NCBI RefSeq assembly: GCF_002250565.1
Contig: NZ_NMVJ01000010.1
Span: 1-64,000, forward strand
DNA length: 64,000 nt
DNA from: Parenemella sanctibonifatiensis
GTDB taxonomy: Bacteria; Actinomycetota; Actinomycetes; Propionibacteriales; Propionibacteriaceae
Reading direction: 5' to 3'
In this document: piece by piece, positions 27,293 to 35,606 of the stretch
How positions within the stretch are numbered: the stretch's first letter is position 1
Layout: each line of letters begins with the position of its first letter
Program-made: the position numbers and the translations under genes
Notes under the pieces: generated by a model
Told to the model about the DNA's origin: nothing
Database searches by the model: none
The model's input: the letters and a program-made list of their open reading frames with translations, nothing else

Positions 27293-28548
27293 GAGCACCG
27301 GGCGTTCGCGGGGGCGACCCCGGCAGTCAGCCGTTGCCGCGCTGGTTCCAGATGTTGATGCGCCATCCGGGTGAGCCGTTGGCATCCAGGCGGGTGATCG
27401 TGGTGGTCGCGATCGGCGCCGCGGTGGTCCTGACCGTGTTGAGCGCGGCCCTGCTGCCCACCATCTATCCGGTGCCGGTCGCTCTCGCCTTCGCCATCTC
27501 GGCGCTGCACTCGGCCGGTCTGTTGTTGGCGCTGGTACGCCCCTGGTGGTCGGTGGCGGTGACGGCCCTGAGCATCGCGGTGGTGGTGCCGCTGACCGCC
27601 GGCGACCACGGCTTCCCCTGGCCGGTGCCGGTGGTGTCGCTGCTGGCGGTGACGGTGACCTGTCTGCTGCTGGCGGTACGCGAGCCGTGGCCGGTGGCCA
27701 GCTCCGCGGCGGCGCTGTCAGTGACCTTGGCGACCGGTTGGGGTGTGCTGCTGGGCGACCCGGCTGACGGGCAGCCGATCTCGGGCAACCTGGTGACGCT
27801 CTTCTCGATTCTGATCCTGGTGATCGCCTTCGGTGTTGTGATCCGCCTCTGGGTCGCGAGCCGGGCACGCGCCATCGAACAGCAGCAACGCGCCGAGGCT
27901 GAGTCCGAACGGCGTCAACTGGTCGAGGAACGCAGCCGGATCGCCCGGGAACTGCACGACGTGGTGGCCCACAGCCTGTCGGTGATCTCGATCCAGGCTT
28001 CGACGGTGCACTACCGGATCGACGGCGTGGCGCCCGAAGTGGTGGCCGAGTTGGACGACATCACTGCCTCGGCTCGTGAGGCGCTGGTGGAGATGCGGGT
28101 GCTGTTGCAGGTGCTGCGGCAGGACGAGACGAGCCAGGATCTGACGCCGGAGCCGACCCTGAGCCGAATCCCGGATCTGGTCGAGAGCACCCGGCGCAGT
28201 GGGCGTACGGTCCACTTCGAGACGAGCGGCAACGTCGACGAATCGGTCGTCTCTGACGTCAACTCGCTGACGGCGTACCGGATCGTCCAGGAGGCGCTCA
28301 GCAATGCGGTCAGGCATGCCCCCGGCAGTGAGATCTCGGTACGCCTGGCGGTGACTGCCAACAACCTCACCATCACCGTGGAGAACACCCCGCCGGACAG
28401 CGACCCGCACCTGACCGGCAGCGGGCTGGGCCTGCGGGGGATGCGGGAACGCGCCGGCGCAGTCGGCGGCACGGTCCGCGCCGGCCCGACGCCTGAGGGT
28501 GGCTGGGCGGTACGCGCGGTCATCCCGCTGCGGCGCCCAACCCGCTGA
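27289..28548 (+). CDS. DesK-like sensor histidine kinase
   Basis: A 419-residue membrane kinase. Residues ~35-190 form about six transmembrane helices with almost no extracytoplasmic domain, as in intramembrane-sensing kinases. A short linker rich in Gln/Glu/Arg leads to the HisKA_3 dimerisation block RIARELHDVVAHSLSVISIQ with the phospho-acceptor His, then the ATPase domain with VQEALSNAVRHAP (N box) and GSGLGLRGMRERA (G boxes). The ATG has a GGGAGG site. Together with the adjacent regulator and desaturase it resembles the Bacillus DesK-DesR thermosensor pair, although the actinobacterial order is divergent. Confidence 0.88.
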   Translation: MRAPGVRGGDPGSQPLPRWFQMLMRHPGEPLASRRVIVVVAIGAAVVLTVLSAALLPTIYPVPVALAFAISALHSAGLLLALVRPWWSVAVTALSIAVVVPLTAGDHGFPWPVPVVSLLAVTVTCLLLAVREPWPVASSAAALSVTLATGWGVLLGDPADGQPISGNLVTLFSILILVIAFGVVIRLWVASRARAIEQQQRAEAESERRQLVEERSRIARELHDVVAHSLSVISIQASTVHYRIDGVAPEVVAELDDITASAREALVEMRVLLQVLRQDETSQDLTPEPTLSRIPDLVESTRRSGRTVHFETSGNVDESVVSDVNSLTAYRIVQEALSNAVRHAPGSEISVRLAVTANNLTITVENTPPDSDPHLTGSGLGLRGMRERAGAVGGTVRAGPTPEGGWAVRAVIPLRRPTR

Positions 28549-28600
28549 GGCTGCCCGGTCCGGTCGTCTCGATCGGCGGTTGTGACGGCTCAGGTCTCGG

Positions 28601-28684
28601 TTCGCGCGCACCACGTGCAGTCGATGCCGTGGGACCCCGGTTTCGAAGGGTTGTCGGGAATGGACTGCACGTGGTGCGCGCGAA
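28601..28684. repeat. Perfect 22-bp inverted repeat, partly reused at 32190
   Basis: Arms at 28601-28622 and 28663-28684 are exact reverse complements (right arm GACTGCACGTGGTGCGCGCG plus two bases), with a 40-base loop. It lies between the 3' ends of the kinase (+) and the first LGFP gene (-), so a two-way terminator is possible. The right arm and the following bases recur after the second LGFP gene. Confidence 0.75.
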
Positions 28685-28690
28685 TCTGGT

Positions 28691-31600
28691 TCAGCTTCTG
28701 GTGCCGGTGCGGCTGTTCCAGGTGATGGTGCCGTGTTGGTAGCGCTGGGTGCATTCGCGGGTGCCGCCGGTGAGGGTGCGGCATTGTTCGGGTCCGGTGG
28801 GGTAGCCGAGGCGGCCGTTCTCCCAGCGCAGGGTGGCGTAGTGGTTGAAGATGAGGCCGCGGACGTCCCAGGCTCCGGTGGTGACGTGCCAGTAGATGTG
28901 GCCGTTGGAGTGTTGGAAGCGTTGGTAGCAGCCGCCGCCTCGGATGCCGCAGATTTCGTCGGTGGTGGGGTAGCCGAAGGCGCCGTTTTCCCAGCCGAGT
29001 TGGGTGTAGCGGTCGAAGATGCGGCCGCGGATGAAGTGGGCGTCGGTGGCGGGGGTCCAGTAGACGTGGGTGTTGCCGTTCTGGAATTTCTGGTAGCAGC
29101 CGTTGTTGCGGATGCCGCAGATTTCGTCGGTGGTGGGGTAGCCGAAGTCGCCGTTTTCCCAGCGGTTTTCGGTGTACTTGTCGAAGATGCGGCCGCGGAT
29201 GAAGTGGGCTCCGGTGGCCGGTGACCAGTAGACGTGGGTGTTGCCGTACTGGAACTTCTGGTAGCAGCCGTTGTTGCGGATGCCGCAGATTTCGTCGGTG
29301 ATGGGGTAGCCGAAGCTGCCGGTTTCCCAGCCGTTGGCGGCGTACTTGGCGAGGATGTCGCCTCGGGCCCAGTGGGCGCCGGTCTTCAGCGACCAAAACA
29401 TCGTGACCTTCTGGAAACGCTGCGAGGCGCCACCGTCACGCAGGCCGGTCAGTTCACCATCGACGGGCAGACCCAAAGCCGCCGGACCGCCGGAAGCGAG
29501 GTACTTGTCCAGGATCCGACCCACCACCGCATGCGCGCCAGTGGCCTGCGACCAATAAATCGTCCCGTTCTCGAAGCGCTGCATCCGAGCACCGGCCACG
29601 CCGGCATCCTGGGCGCAGCCGAGCGGCTCACCCAGCTGCGGGTTGGCGGCGTACTCCTGCCCGATCGGACCGGTCGGCGCACAGTTGGCCGGATCGTAGG
29701 GCGTGATCCGGATGTAGTCGATCAAGTCGTACTGGGTGGGGAAGGGCCGGTCATCTGGGGCCCACGGCGCCCAGCCGCCATCCTTGGGCATGTGGATGCC
29801 GGCAATGAAGCGCCAAGCGTAATCCTCCATGACCCTGTTGAAGCGCTCCTGGCTGATGCCCATCCGCTGCGCAGTGACGTCGATCGGGCCGCCCGCCGGG
29901 TTGTTGCGGTCGCCCAGCTGCTCGCCGTCGAAGTAGTAGCGAATGGCGTACCCGTCGTACTCCACCGCCCAGGTGTGCCACTCCTCGCGGAGCTCCGCGT
30001 TGGTGCCCACGCTGAAGCTGCGCAGCTTGCCGTCGGTGCAGGCCATGTGAGTTGAGGCAACGGTGTTGTCGACGTCCCAGACCTCGAGGACGTCGAGCTC
30101 GCCGATGTCGGCGTTCGGCGAGTCAGCATTGCTGTTGCAGAACTTGTTGTCGTTGTGCATCCACAGCGCCAGCGTCTGACCGACGTGCGGCTTGGGCATC
30201 TTGGCGCGGATCTCGACCCGCTGGGGGGCGTCATAGATGAACTCGGTGATCATGTGACCGGTTGAGTAGGTCGTGACCGTGCCGGGCGGGCAGATGGTGG
30301 CCTGACCGGTCGCGCCGTCCGGGATGCCATTGGCATCGGTCAGCGGCTCGTCGAGCGAGGCGACACAGTGACGACGGGACCGGATCTTGAGGACGCTCTC
30401 GCCGTCCTCCTCGCCGATGGTCAGGTTGTCGGCCTTGTAGACCGACTTGCCCTTGGCGGGGGTGTCCCGCTCGGAGACGATCCACTGTGCCGAGATGCCC
30501 TCGTCGTTGAACTCGTCGCCGCCGCTGAGGTCGTAGTCGGGGCGGGCCGGCCAGGTGTGGGTCCAGCTGGTGTCACCGGCGAGCAGCAGCTGCTGGCCGT
30601 TGCTGTTGGAGCGGATCTCGAAGGTGACCGGCTGACCCTGCTGGTCGAACATCAGCGACCAGCTGTTGGAGTTGAGCTTGCGCTCCTCACCGTTGGCGAG
30701 GATGGCGTACCAGGTGGTGCCCCAGCGGCCCGGCGTGTAGACCTTCAGCTCGCCGTTGTCGAACGTGGGCGCCGGGGAGGTGTAGACCTCGGGCAGCCAG
30801 TCGCGCCACGCCTGGGTCTGGCCGTCGCTGGTGCGGGTGGCGACGACCTCGTAGCGCTGGCCGCGCTCGGGCACCGCGATGTCACGGGGGCCGGGCGCGT
30901 AGCTGATCTTGTCGCCGGCGTACTCGTTGCCCTTCATCGGCTGGAGGGTCCAGGTGTAGCCGTCCTTCTCGGGGAAGGTGATGCTGCCGTCCCGGTAGTT
31001 GAAGGTCGGCTCGGGGAAGACGTTCGCGGACCAGTTGTAGTCCCAGCTGGTCTGACCGACCAGCAGCAGCTGCTTGCCGCCACTGTTGGAACGGACCTCA
31101 ATGGTGAAGTCGCCTTCGACGTCGACGACCTGGCCGCCGTACGCCAGCTTGGTGTCGGTGTCGTCGGTGACCAGATACCACTCCATGCCCCAGCGCGGGG
31201 TCACGCTTACCCGGCGGTCGGCCTGGCTGAAAGCAGGGGCGGGGGCCTCGTAGACCTCGGGCAGGGTGTGGAGGGTGCTGTCGGTGGCACCGTCGGCGGC
31301 GCGGGCGGATACCACGGTCATCGGCAGGCCGCCACGCTCGGGCACCTCGAAGGCGTGGGTGCCGGGCTCGTAGGGCTCGTCGTTGATGGTCCAGGTGAAG
31401 CCCGGCTTGGCGGGCAGCTCGACGGTGCCCTCGACGTCATTGAAGGCGGGCTCGGGGAAGTCGTCGGCGTTCCAGTTGTGGGTCCAAGAGGTCTGGCCGA
31501 CGAGCCAGACCCGCTTTCCGCTCGAGTCTCCCGGGCGGACCTCGATGGTGAAGTCACCCTCGACGTCGGACAGGTTGGTCCAGGTGAGCGCCTTCAGCTC

Positions 31601-32050
31601 CTGCTCAGTGCCGTCGGGCAGCATGGCGTACCACTTGGTGCCGGCATGGCTGGGAGCCCGGACGAACTCGTCACTCTCGCGGAAGTCGGGGGCGGTCGGC
31701 TCAAGAATCAGCGGGAGCCAGCCGGTGGTCTCCTGGGTTTGGCCGTCGCTGGCGCGGGTCGCGACCACCGAGTAGCGCTGGCCCTGGGAGGCCGTCACGT
31801 CGAAGGCGTGGATGCCGGACTCGTAGGCCACCACCTCCCCGGCGGGGGTGGGTTCGATCATCTGGATCGTCCAGGTAATCCCGTCGACGTCCGGCAGCGT
31901 GATCGAGCTGGTCGGGAAGTCAAACGTCGGCTTCTGGAAGGTTTGCATCGGTACGGGCCCGGGGGCCGCGAGAGCGGTGCCGACGCCGAGCGCCATGGCG
32001 AGGGTGACCGCGATCGCTGCCCCAACTGCGCGCGAGAGTCGCTTGAGCAT
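28691..32050 (-). CDS. Secreted protein with GH16 domain and LGFP repeats (paralogue 1)
   Basis: A 1119-residue exported protein. A Sec signal peptide ends near ALAAPGP (about residue 31). Residues ~35-500 hold three repeated beta-type modules, each with a tWTI/TWTL strand block and a valueVRPGD-like second half. Residues ~504-780 form a family 16 glycoside hydrolase domain; the catalytic signature ExDxxE is present as ELDVLE at about 650-655. Residues ~800-1119 are six LGFP repeats of ~54 residues (pattern FGYPTTDE...RFQ.GN.YW...TGAH.IRGRIFDKY). LGFP repeats are linked to the cell envelope in actinobacteria, so a wall-attached beta-glycan hydrolase is likely. The ATG has a GGAAAGGA site. The C-terminal third is nearly identical to the next gene. 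Confidence 0.85.
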   Translation of the reverse strand: MLKRLSRAVGAAIAVTLAMALGVGTALAAPGPVPMQTFQKPTFDFPTSSITLPDVDGITWTIQMIEPTPAGEVVAYESGIHAFDVTASQGQRYSVVATRASDGQTQETTGWLPLILEPTAPDFRESDEFVRAPSHAGTKWYAMLPDGTEQELKALTWTNLSDVEGDFTIEVRPGDSSGKRVWLVGQTSWTHNWNADDFPEPAFNDVEGTVELPAKPGFTWTINDEPYEPGTHAFEVPERGGLPMTVVSARAADGATDSTLHTLPEVYEAPAPAFSQADRRVSVTPRWGMEWYLVTDDTDTKLAYGGQVVDVEGDFTIEVRSNSGGKQLLLVGQTSWDYNWSANVFPEPTFNYRDGSITFPEKDGYTWTLQPMKGNEYAGDKISYAPGPRDIAVPERGQRYEVVATRTSDGQTQAWRDWLPEVYTSPAPTFDNGELKVYTPGRWGTTWYAILANGEERKLNSNSWSLMFDQQGQPVTFEIRSNSNGQQLLLAGDTSWTHTWPARPDYDLSGGDEFNDEGISAQWIVSERDTPAKGKSVYKADNLTIGEEDGESVLKIRSRRHCVASLDEPLTDANGIPDGATGQATICPPGTVTTYSTGHMITEFIYDAPQRVEIRAKMPKPHVGQTLALWMHNDNKFCNSNADSPNADIGELDVLEVWDVDNTVASTHMACTDGKLRSFSVGTNAELREEWHTWAVEYDGYAIRYYFDGEQLGDRNNPAGGPIDVTAQRMGISQERFNRVMEDYAWRFIAGIHMPKDGGWAPWAPDDRPFPTQYDLIDYIRITPYDPANCAPTGPIGQEYAANPQLGEPLGCAQDAGVAGARMQRFENGTIYWSQATGAHAVVGRILDKYLASGGPAALGLPVDGELTGLRDGGASQRFQKVTMFWSLKTGAHWARGDILAKYAANGWETGSFGYPITDEICGIRNNGCYQKFQYGNTHVYWSPATGAHFIRGRIFDKYTENRWENGDFGYPTTDEICGIRNNGCYQKFQNGNTHVYWTPATDAHFIRGRIFDRYTQLGWENGAFGYPTTDEICGIRGGGCYQRFQHSNGHIYWHVTTGAWDVRGLIFNHYATLRWENGRLGYPTGPEQCRTLTGGTRECTQRYQHGTITWNSRTGTRS
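29052..29362 (-). repeat. 311-bp tract identical to 32577-32887
   Basis: Within the LGFP-repeat coding part of the two paralogues, 311 bases are identical when read side by side, while the flanking parts of the genes differ clearly. This points to recent gene conversion or duplication. Confidence 0.85.
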
Positions 32051-32072
32051 GGAGTTCCTTTCCTGTCACGCG

Positions 32073-32090
32073 CCTGCAGGTCGCTGCAGG
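32073..32090 (-). repeat. Small hairpin in the leader of LGFP paralogue 1
   Basis: CCTGCAG and CTGCAGG form a 7-bp stem with a four-base loop, 23-40 bases upstream of the ATG at 32050. It could fold in the mRNA leader. The 165-base gap here otherwise holds only the ribosome binding site and no obvious promoter. Confidence 0.35.
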
Positions 32091-32189
32091 GACGTGGGCC
32101 GAGGTGACGTCGTCATCCAATCAAGGAGCCACGCTTCCCGTCACGTGGCGTGATCGTTTTGTTACTCGAAGGTGAGGGTTGGTCGGTTC

Positions 32190-32220
32190 CTGCACGTGGT
32201 GCGCGCGAATCTGGTTCAGC
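32190..32220 (-). repeat. Second copy of the LGFP 3' element
   Basis: The bases from the last codons of the second LGFP gene through its stop and 26 bases beyond (CTGCACGTGGTGCGCGCGAA onward) repeat those after the first LGFP gene at 28666-28696. Here the second arm of the inverted repeat is missing. Confidence 0.7.
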
Positions 32221-35200
32221 TGCGGGTGCCGGTGCGGCTGTTCCAGGTGATGGTGCCGCGTTGGTAGCGTTGCGTGCATTCGCGGGTGCCGCCGGTGAGG
32301 GTGCGGCATTGTTCGGGTCCGGTGGGGTAGCCGAGGCGACCGTTTTCCCAGCGCAGGCTGGCGTAGTGGCCATAGATGAGGCCGCGGACTTCCCAGGCTC
32401 CGGTGGAACCGGTCCAGTAGATGTGACCGTTCTCTCGCTGGAACCGTTGGAAGCAGCCGCCGCCTCGGATGCCGCAGATTTCGTCGGTGGTGGGGTAGCC
32501 GATGTCACTGTTCTCCCAACCGAGCGCGGTGTAGCGGTCGAAGATGCGGCCGCGGATGAAGTGCGCGTCGGTGGCCGGGGTCCAGTAGACGTGGGTGTTG
32601 CCGTTCTGGAATTTCTGGTAGCAGCCGTTGTTGCGGATGCCGCAGATTTCGTCGGTGGTGGGGTAGCCGAAGTCGCCGTTTTCCCAGCGGTTTTCGGTGT
32701 ACTTGTCGAAGATGCGGCCGCGGATGAAGTGGGCTCCGGTGGCCGGTGACCAGTAGACGTGGGTGTTGCCGTACTGGAACTTCTGGTAGCAGCCGTTGTT
32801 GCGGATGCCGCAGATTTCGTCGGTGATGGGGTAGCCGAAGCTGCCGGTTTCCCAGCCGTTGGCGGCGTACTTGGCGAGGATGTCGCCCCGGGCCCAGTGC
32901 GCTCCGGTGGCGATGGACCAGAACATCGTGACCTTCTGGAAGCGTTGTGAGGCGCCGCCGTCGCGCAGGCCGGTCAGTTCACCATCGACGGGCAGACCCA
33001 ATGCAGCCGGACCGCCGGAAGCGAGGTACTTGTCCAGGATCCGACCCACCACCGCATGCGCACCAGTGGCCTGCGACCAATAAATCTGGCCATTCTCGAA
33101 GTGCTGGACCTGGGCGCCGGGGACGCCGTCGACGGCCATCGCACAGCTGACGTGGTTGCCGAGCTGCGGGTTGGCGGCATGTTCCTGCCCGATCGCGCCG
33201 GTGGGCTTGCAGCCGTCCAGGTTGAGCGGCTCCCAGCGGACGTAGTCGATCAAGTCGATGGTCTCCGGGAAGGGCTGGTCGTCGGGGACGTGCGGAGCCC
33301 AGGAGGTGTTCACCGGCAGGTGGACGCCCGCGATGAACCGGAAGTTGTTGTCATGCATCGCGGCGAGGAAGCGCTCCTGGGTGATGCCCAGCGAGGCGCC
33401 GTTGACGGCCGGCCCCTTCGAGCCGTCCAGGCGTACGCGCTGCTGACCCTCGACCTGCAGGTAGTAGTAGAGCGAATGGCCGTCGAACTCCATCGACCAC
33501 TCGATCCACTTGCCCTCCAAGCCCTGCTTGGTGTTGACGTGGTAGCTGTTGTTGCGGCCGTTGTCACAGGTGATGTGGCTGGATGCGGTGCTGTCCTGGG
33601 TGCCCCAGACCTCGAGAACGTCGAGCTCGGCGACCTCAGAGGTGCGGTACGGGCCGCCACAGAACTGGCCTTGGCTGTGGGCCCAGGCCGCCAGCGTCAG
33701 ACCGCGGTGCTGGTCATCCATCCGCGCCCGCACGCTGATCTTGCCGGGAGTCTCCATCGTGTACGGGCCAACCATCCGGCCCGAGCTGTAGGTCGTGGTG
33801 GTCCCGGCCGGGCAGACACCCTCGGTCGAGTTGGCATCGCTGGGCATCTCGTCGGGGCGGGTCAGGCAGTGGCGCCGGATCCGGATCTCGAGGTTGCCGT
33901 CGCGGACGGTGAGGTTCTCCTCCAGGAAGTACGCCTTGCCCTTGTAGGGCTCGTCGGTCGCGACGACGCTCCACTCGGTCGACAGGCCCTCGCCGTTGAA
34001 CTCGTCACCGGTGCTGATGTCATAGCTGGGCCGGTTCGGGAAGGTGTGGGTCCACGAGTTCGGCTCGAGCACCAGGTGCCGGTCACTGCGCGGGCGTACC
34101 TCGACGGTCACGGTCTGGCCGTTGTACGCCGCGGCGTCATTCCAGCCGGGCTGCAGCACGACGCCCTCAGGGTTGGCGTCGCTGACCACGAAATACTGGG
34201 CGCCGGTCGCGGACCGGCCCCAGATCCGCATCGGATTGTTCTGGAAGGTCGGCGCCTCGGCGGTGATGAGGTGCGGCAGCACGTGGGTCCAGGTCTGGCT
34301 CCGCTCACTGGCAGTGGCGACGATCGTCACGTCCAGACCCCGGTCGCCGGCATCGAAGGTGTGGGTGCCGGCCTCGTAGGCCTGGCCGTTGATGGTCCAG
34401 GTGACGCCGTCGACGGCGGGCAGGGTGACGCTGGAGGTGGCGTCGTCGTAGGTGGGTGCCGGGAGGGCCTCGGGCACGTCGAAGGACCAGCTGTTGGGCT
34501 CGAGCACCAGGTGCCGGTCGCTGCGCGGGCGGACCTCGACGGTGACCGTCTGGCCGGCGTACTCGCTGAGATCTTGCCATCCGGCCGTGGACAGCACGAT
34601 GCCTTCGGGGTTGGCGTCGGTGACCAGGTAGGACAGGGCGCCGGCCGGATTGCGGGTGTGGACGCGGGCACGATCGCCCTCGTAGGTCGGTTCGGCCACG
34701 GTGATGACGTGGGGCAGGACGTGCGTGGTGGTCTGGGACTCGACGCCGTTGGTGGCGACGACGGTCACGTCGAGGCCGGTGGTGCCGGCGTCGAACGTGT
34801 GGGTGCCGGCCTCGTAGGCCTCGCCGTTGATGGTCCAGGTCACGCCGTCGGCTGCAGGCAGCGTGACGCTGGAGGCGGCGTCGTCGAAGGTGGGCGCCGC
34901 GAGCGTCCCGGGCACATCGAAGGACCAGCTGCTGGGCTCGAGCACCAGGTGGCGCTCGCTGCGGGGGCGTACCTCGACGGTGACGGTCTGGCCGGCGTAC
35001 TCGCTGAGGTCGGTCCACACGGCGGGGGACATGCCGACGCCTGCGGGGTTGGCCTCTGTGACGAGGAAGAACTGTGCGCCGGCGGGGTTGCGGACGAAGA
35101 CGCGGGCGCGGTCGGCCTCGAAGGTCGGCGGCGTGGCGGTGATGACGTGGGGCAGGACGTGGGTCCAGGTCTGGGTCTGCTCACCGCTGGTGGCGACGAC

Positions 35201-35467
35201 GGTCACGTCGAGGCCTCGGTCGCCGGCGTCGAAGGTGTGGGTGCCGGGCTCGTACGCCTCGTCGTTGATCGTCCAGGTCACTCCATCGGCTGCGGGCAGC
35301 GTGACGCTGGAGGCAGCGTCGTCAAAGGTGGGTGTCGGCAGTTGGACCTGTTGCGGTGCCGGCCATTGCGTCGGCGCGGCACCGGCCGGTGCGACGGCGA
35401 TCACCGCCCCTGACACGGCCAGCACTGCGGCGAGCAGTGCCATGACGACTCGGTTGATGACAGACAT
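32216..35467 (-). CDS. Secreted protein with GH16 domain and LGFP repeats (paralogue 2)
   Basis: A 1083-residue paralogue of the preceding gene. The signal peptide ends near PAGAAPTQW (about residue 32). Residues ~35-475 carry three tandem modules of ~145 residues, more alike than in paralogue 1, each starting PTFDDA.SSVTLPA.DGVTW and ending EVRPRS.RHLVLEP.SW. The GH16 domain (~479-760) has the same ELDVLE signature near residue 612. Six LGFP repeats (~770-1083) follow. The N-terminal and GH16 parts differ from paralogue 1, while part of the LGFP region is identical at DNA level. The gene diverges from an amidase and has its own promoter region (35468-35606). Confidence 0.85.
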   Translation of the reverse strand: MSVINRVVMALLAAVLAVSGAVIAVAPAGAAPTQWPAPQQVQLPTPTFDDAASSVTLPAADGVTWTINDEAYEPGTHTFDAGDRGLDVTVVATSGEQTQTWTHVLPHVITATPPTFEADRARVFVRNPAGAQFFLVTEANPAGVGMSPAVWTDLSEYAGQTVTVEVRPRSERHLVLEPSSWSFDVPGTLAAPTFDDAASSVTLPAADGVTWTINGEAYEAGTHTFDAGTTGLDVTVVATNGVESQTTTHVLPHVITVAEPTYEGDRARVHTRNPAGALSYLVTDANPEGIVLSTAGWQDLSEYAGQTVTVEVRPRSDRHLVLEPNSWSFDVPEALPAPTYDDATSSVTLPAVDGVTWTINGQAYEAGTHTFDAGDRGLDVTIVATASERSQTWTHVLPHLITAEAPTFQNNPMRIWGRSATGAQYFVVSDANPEGVVLQPGWNDAAAYNGQTVTVEVRPRSDRHLVLEPNSWTHTFPNRPSYDISTGDEFNGEGLSTEWSVVATDEPYKGKAYFLEENLTVRDGNLEIRIRRHCLTRPDEMPSDANSTEGVCPAGTTTTYSSGRMVGPYTMETPGKISVRARMDDQHRGLTLAAWAHSQGQFCGGPYRTSEVAELDVLEVWGTQDSTASSHITCDNGRNNSYHVNTKQGLEGKWIEWSMEFDGHSLYYYLQVEGQQRVRLDGSKGPAVNGASLGITQERFLAAMHDNNFRFIAGVHLPVNTSWAPHVPDDQPFPETIDLIDYVRWEPLNLDGCKPTGAIGQEHAANPQLGNHVSCAMAVDGVPGAQVQHFENGQIYWSQATGAHAVVGRILDKYLASGGPAALGLPVDGELTGLRDGGASQRFQKVTMFWSIATGAHWARGDILAKYAANGWETGSFGYPITDEICGIRNNGCYQKFQYGNTHVYWSPATGAHFIRGRIFDKYTENRWENGDFGYPTTDEICGIRNNGCYQKFQNGNTHVYWTPATDAHFIRGRIFDRYTALGWENSDIGYPTTDEICGIRGGGCFQRFQRENGHIYWTGSTGAWEVRGLIYGHYASLRWENGRLGYPTGPEQCRTLTGGTRECTQRYQRGTITWNSRTGTRS
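32577..32887 (-). repeat. 311-bp tract identical to 29052-29362
   Basis: Partner of the tract in paralogue 1, offset 3525 bp. The first mismatch after it is at 29363/32888. Less perfect similarity continues on both sides within the LGFP repeats. Confidence 0.85.
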
Positions 35468-35593
35468 GTGGATGCCCCTTCGTTGCGCTCCAGCGCGCGA
35501 TCGCGCCCCCTCGTATGCCGGAATACAAGCACAGCGAACGTGGCCAGCGCGAGGGTTTCTGCGAACCCTCAGGCTGAGGGCGAGACTTCAGCG

Positions 35594-35599
35594 TACGGT
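35594..35599 (+). promoter_or_regulatory. Possible leaderless -10 of the amidase gene
   Basis: TACGGT is followed by seven bases and the ATG at 35607, which lacks a clear ribosome binding site. GTACG is common in this genome, so the call is weak. Confidence 0.3.
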
Positions 35600-35606
35600 G
35601 GGCCTC

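Noticed and set aside
27056-27868. Upstream extension of the response-regulator frame to 496 residues
   Set aside because: The extra ~270 residues are Pro/Arg/Ser-rich, lie opposite the kinase gene and precede a good GTG with a ribosome binding site.
28900-29360. Regular DNA repeats near 28900-29360 as a CRISPR or intergenic repeat
   Set aside because: The periodicity (~160 bp) is coding: it comes from LGFP protein repeats.
32159-32749. Plus-strand Ala/Gly/Val-rich frames opposite the LGFP genes
   Set aside because: They mirror the LGFP repeats on the other strand and have no start signal or known family.
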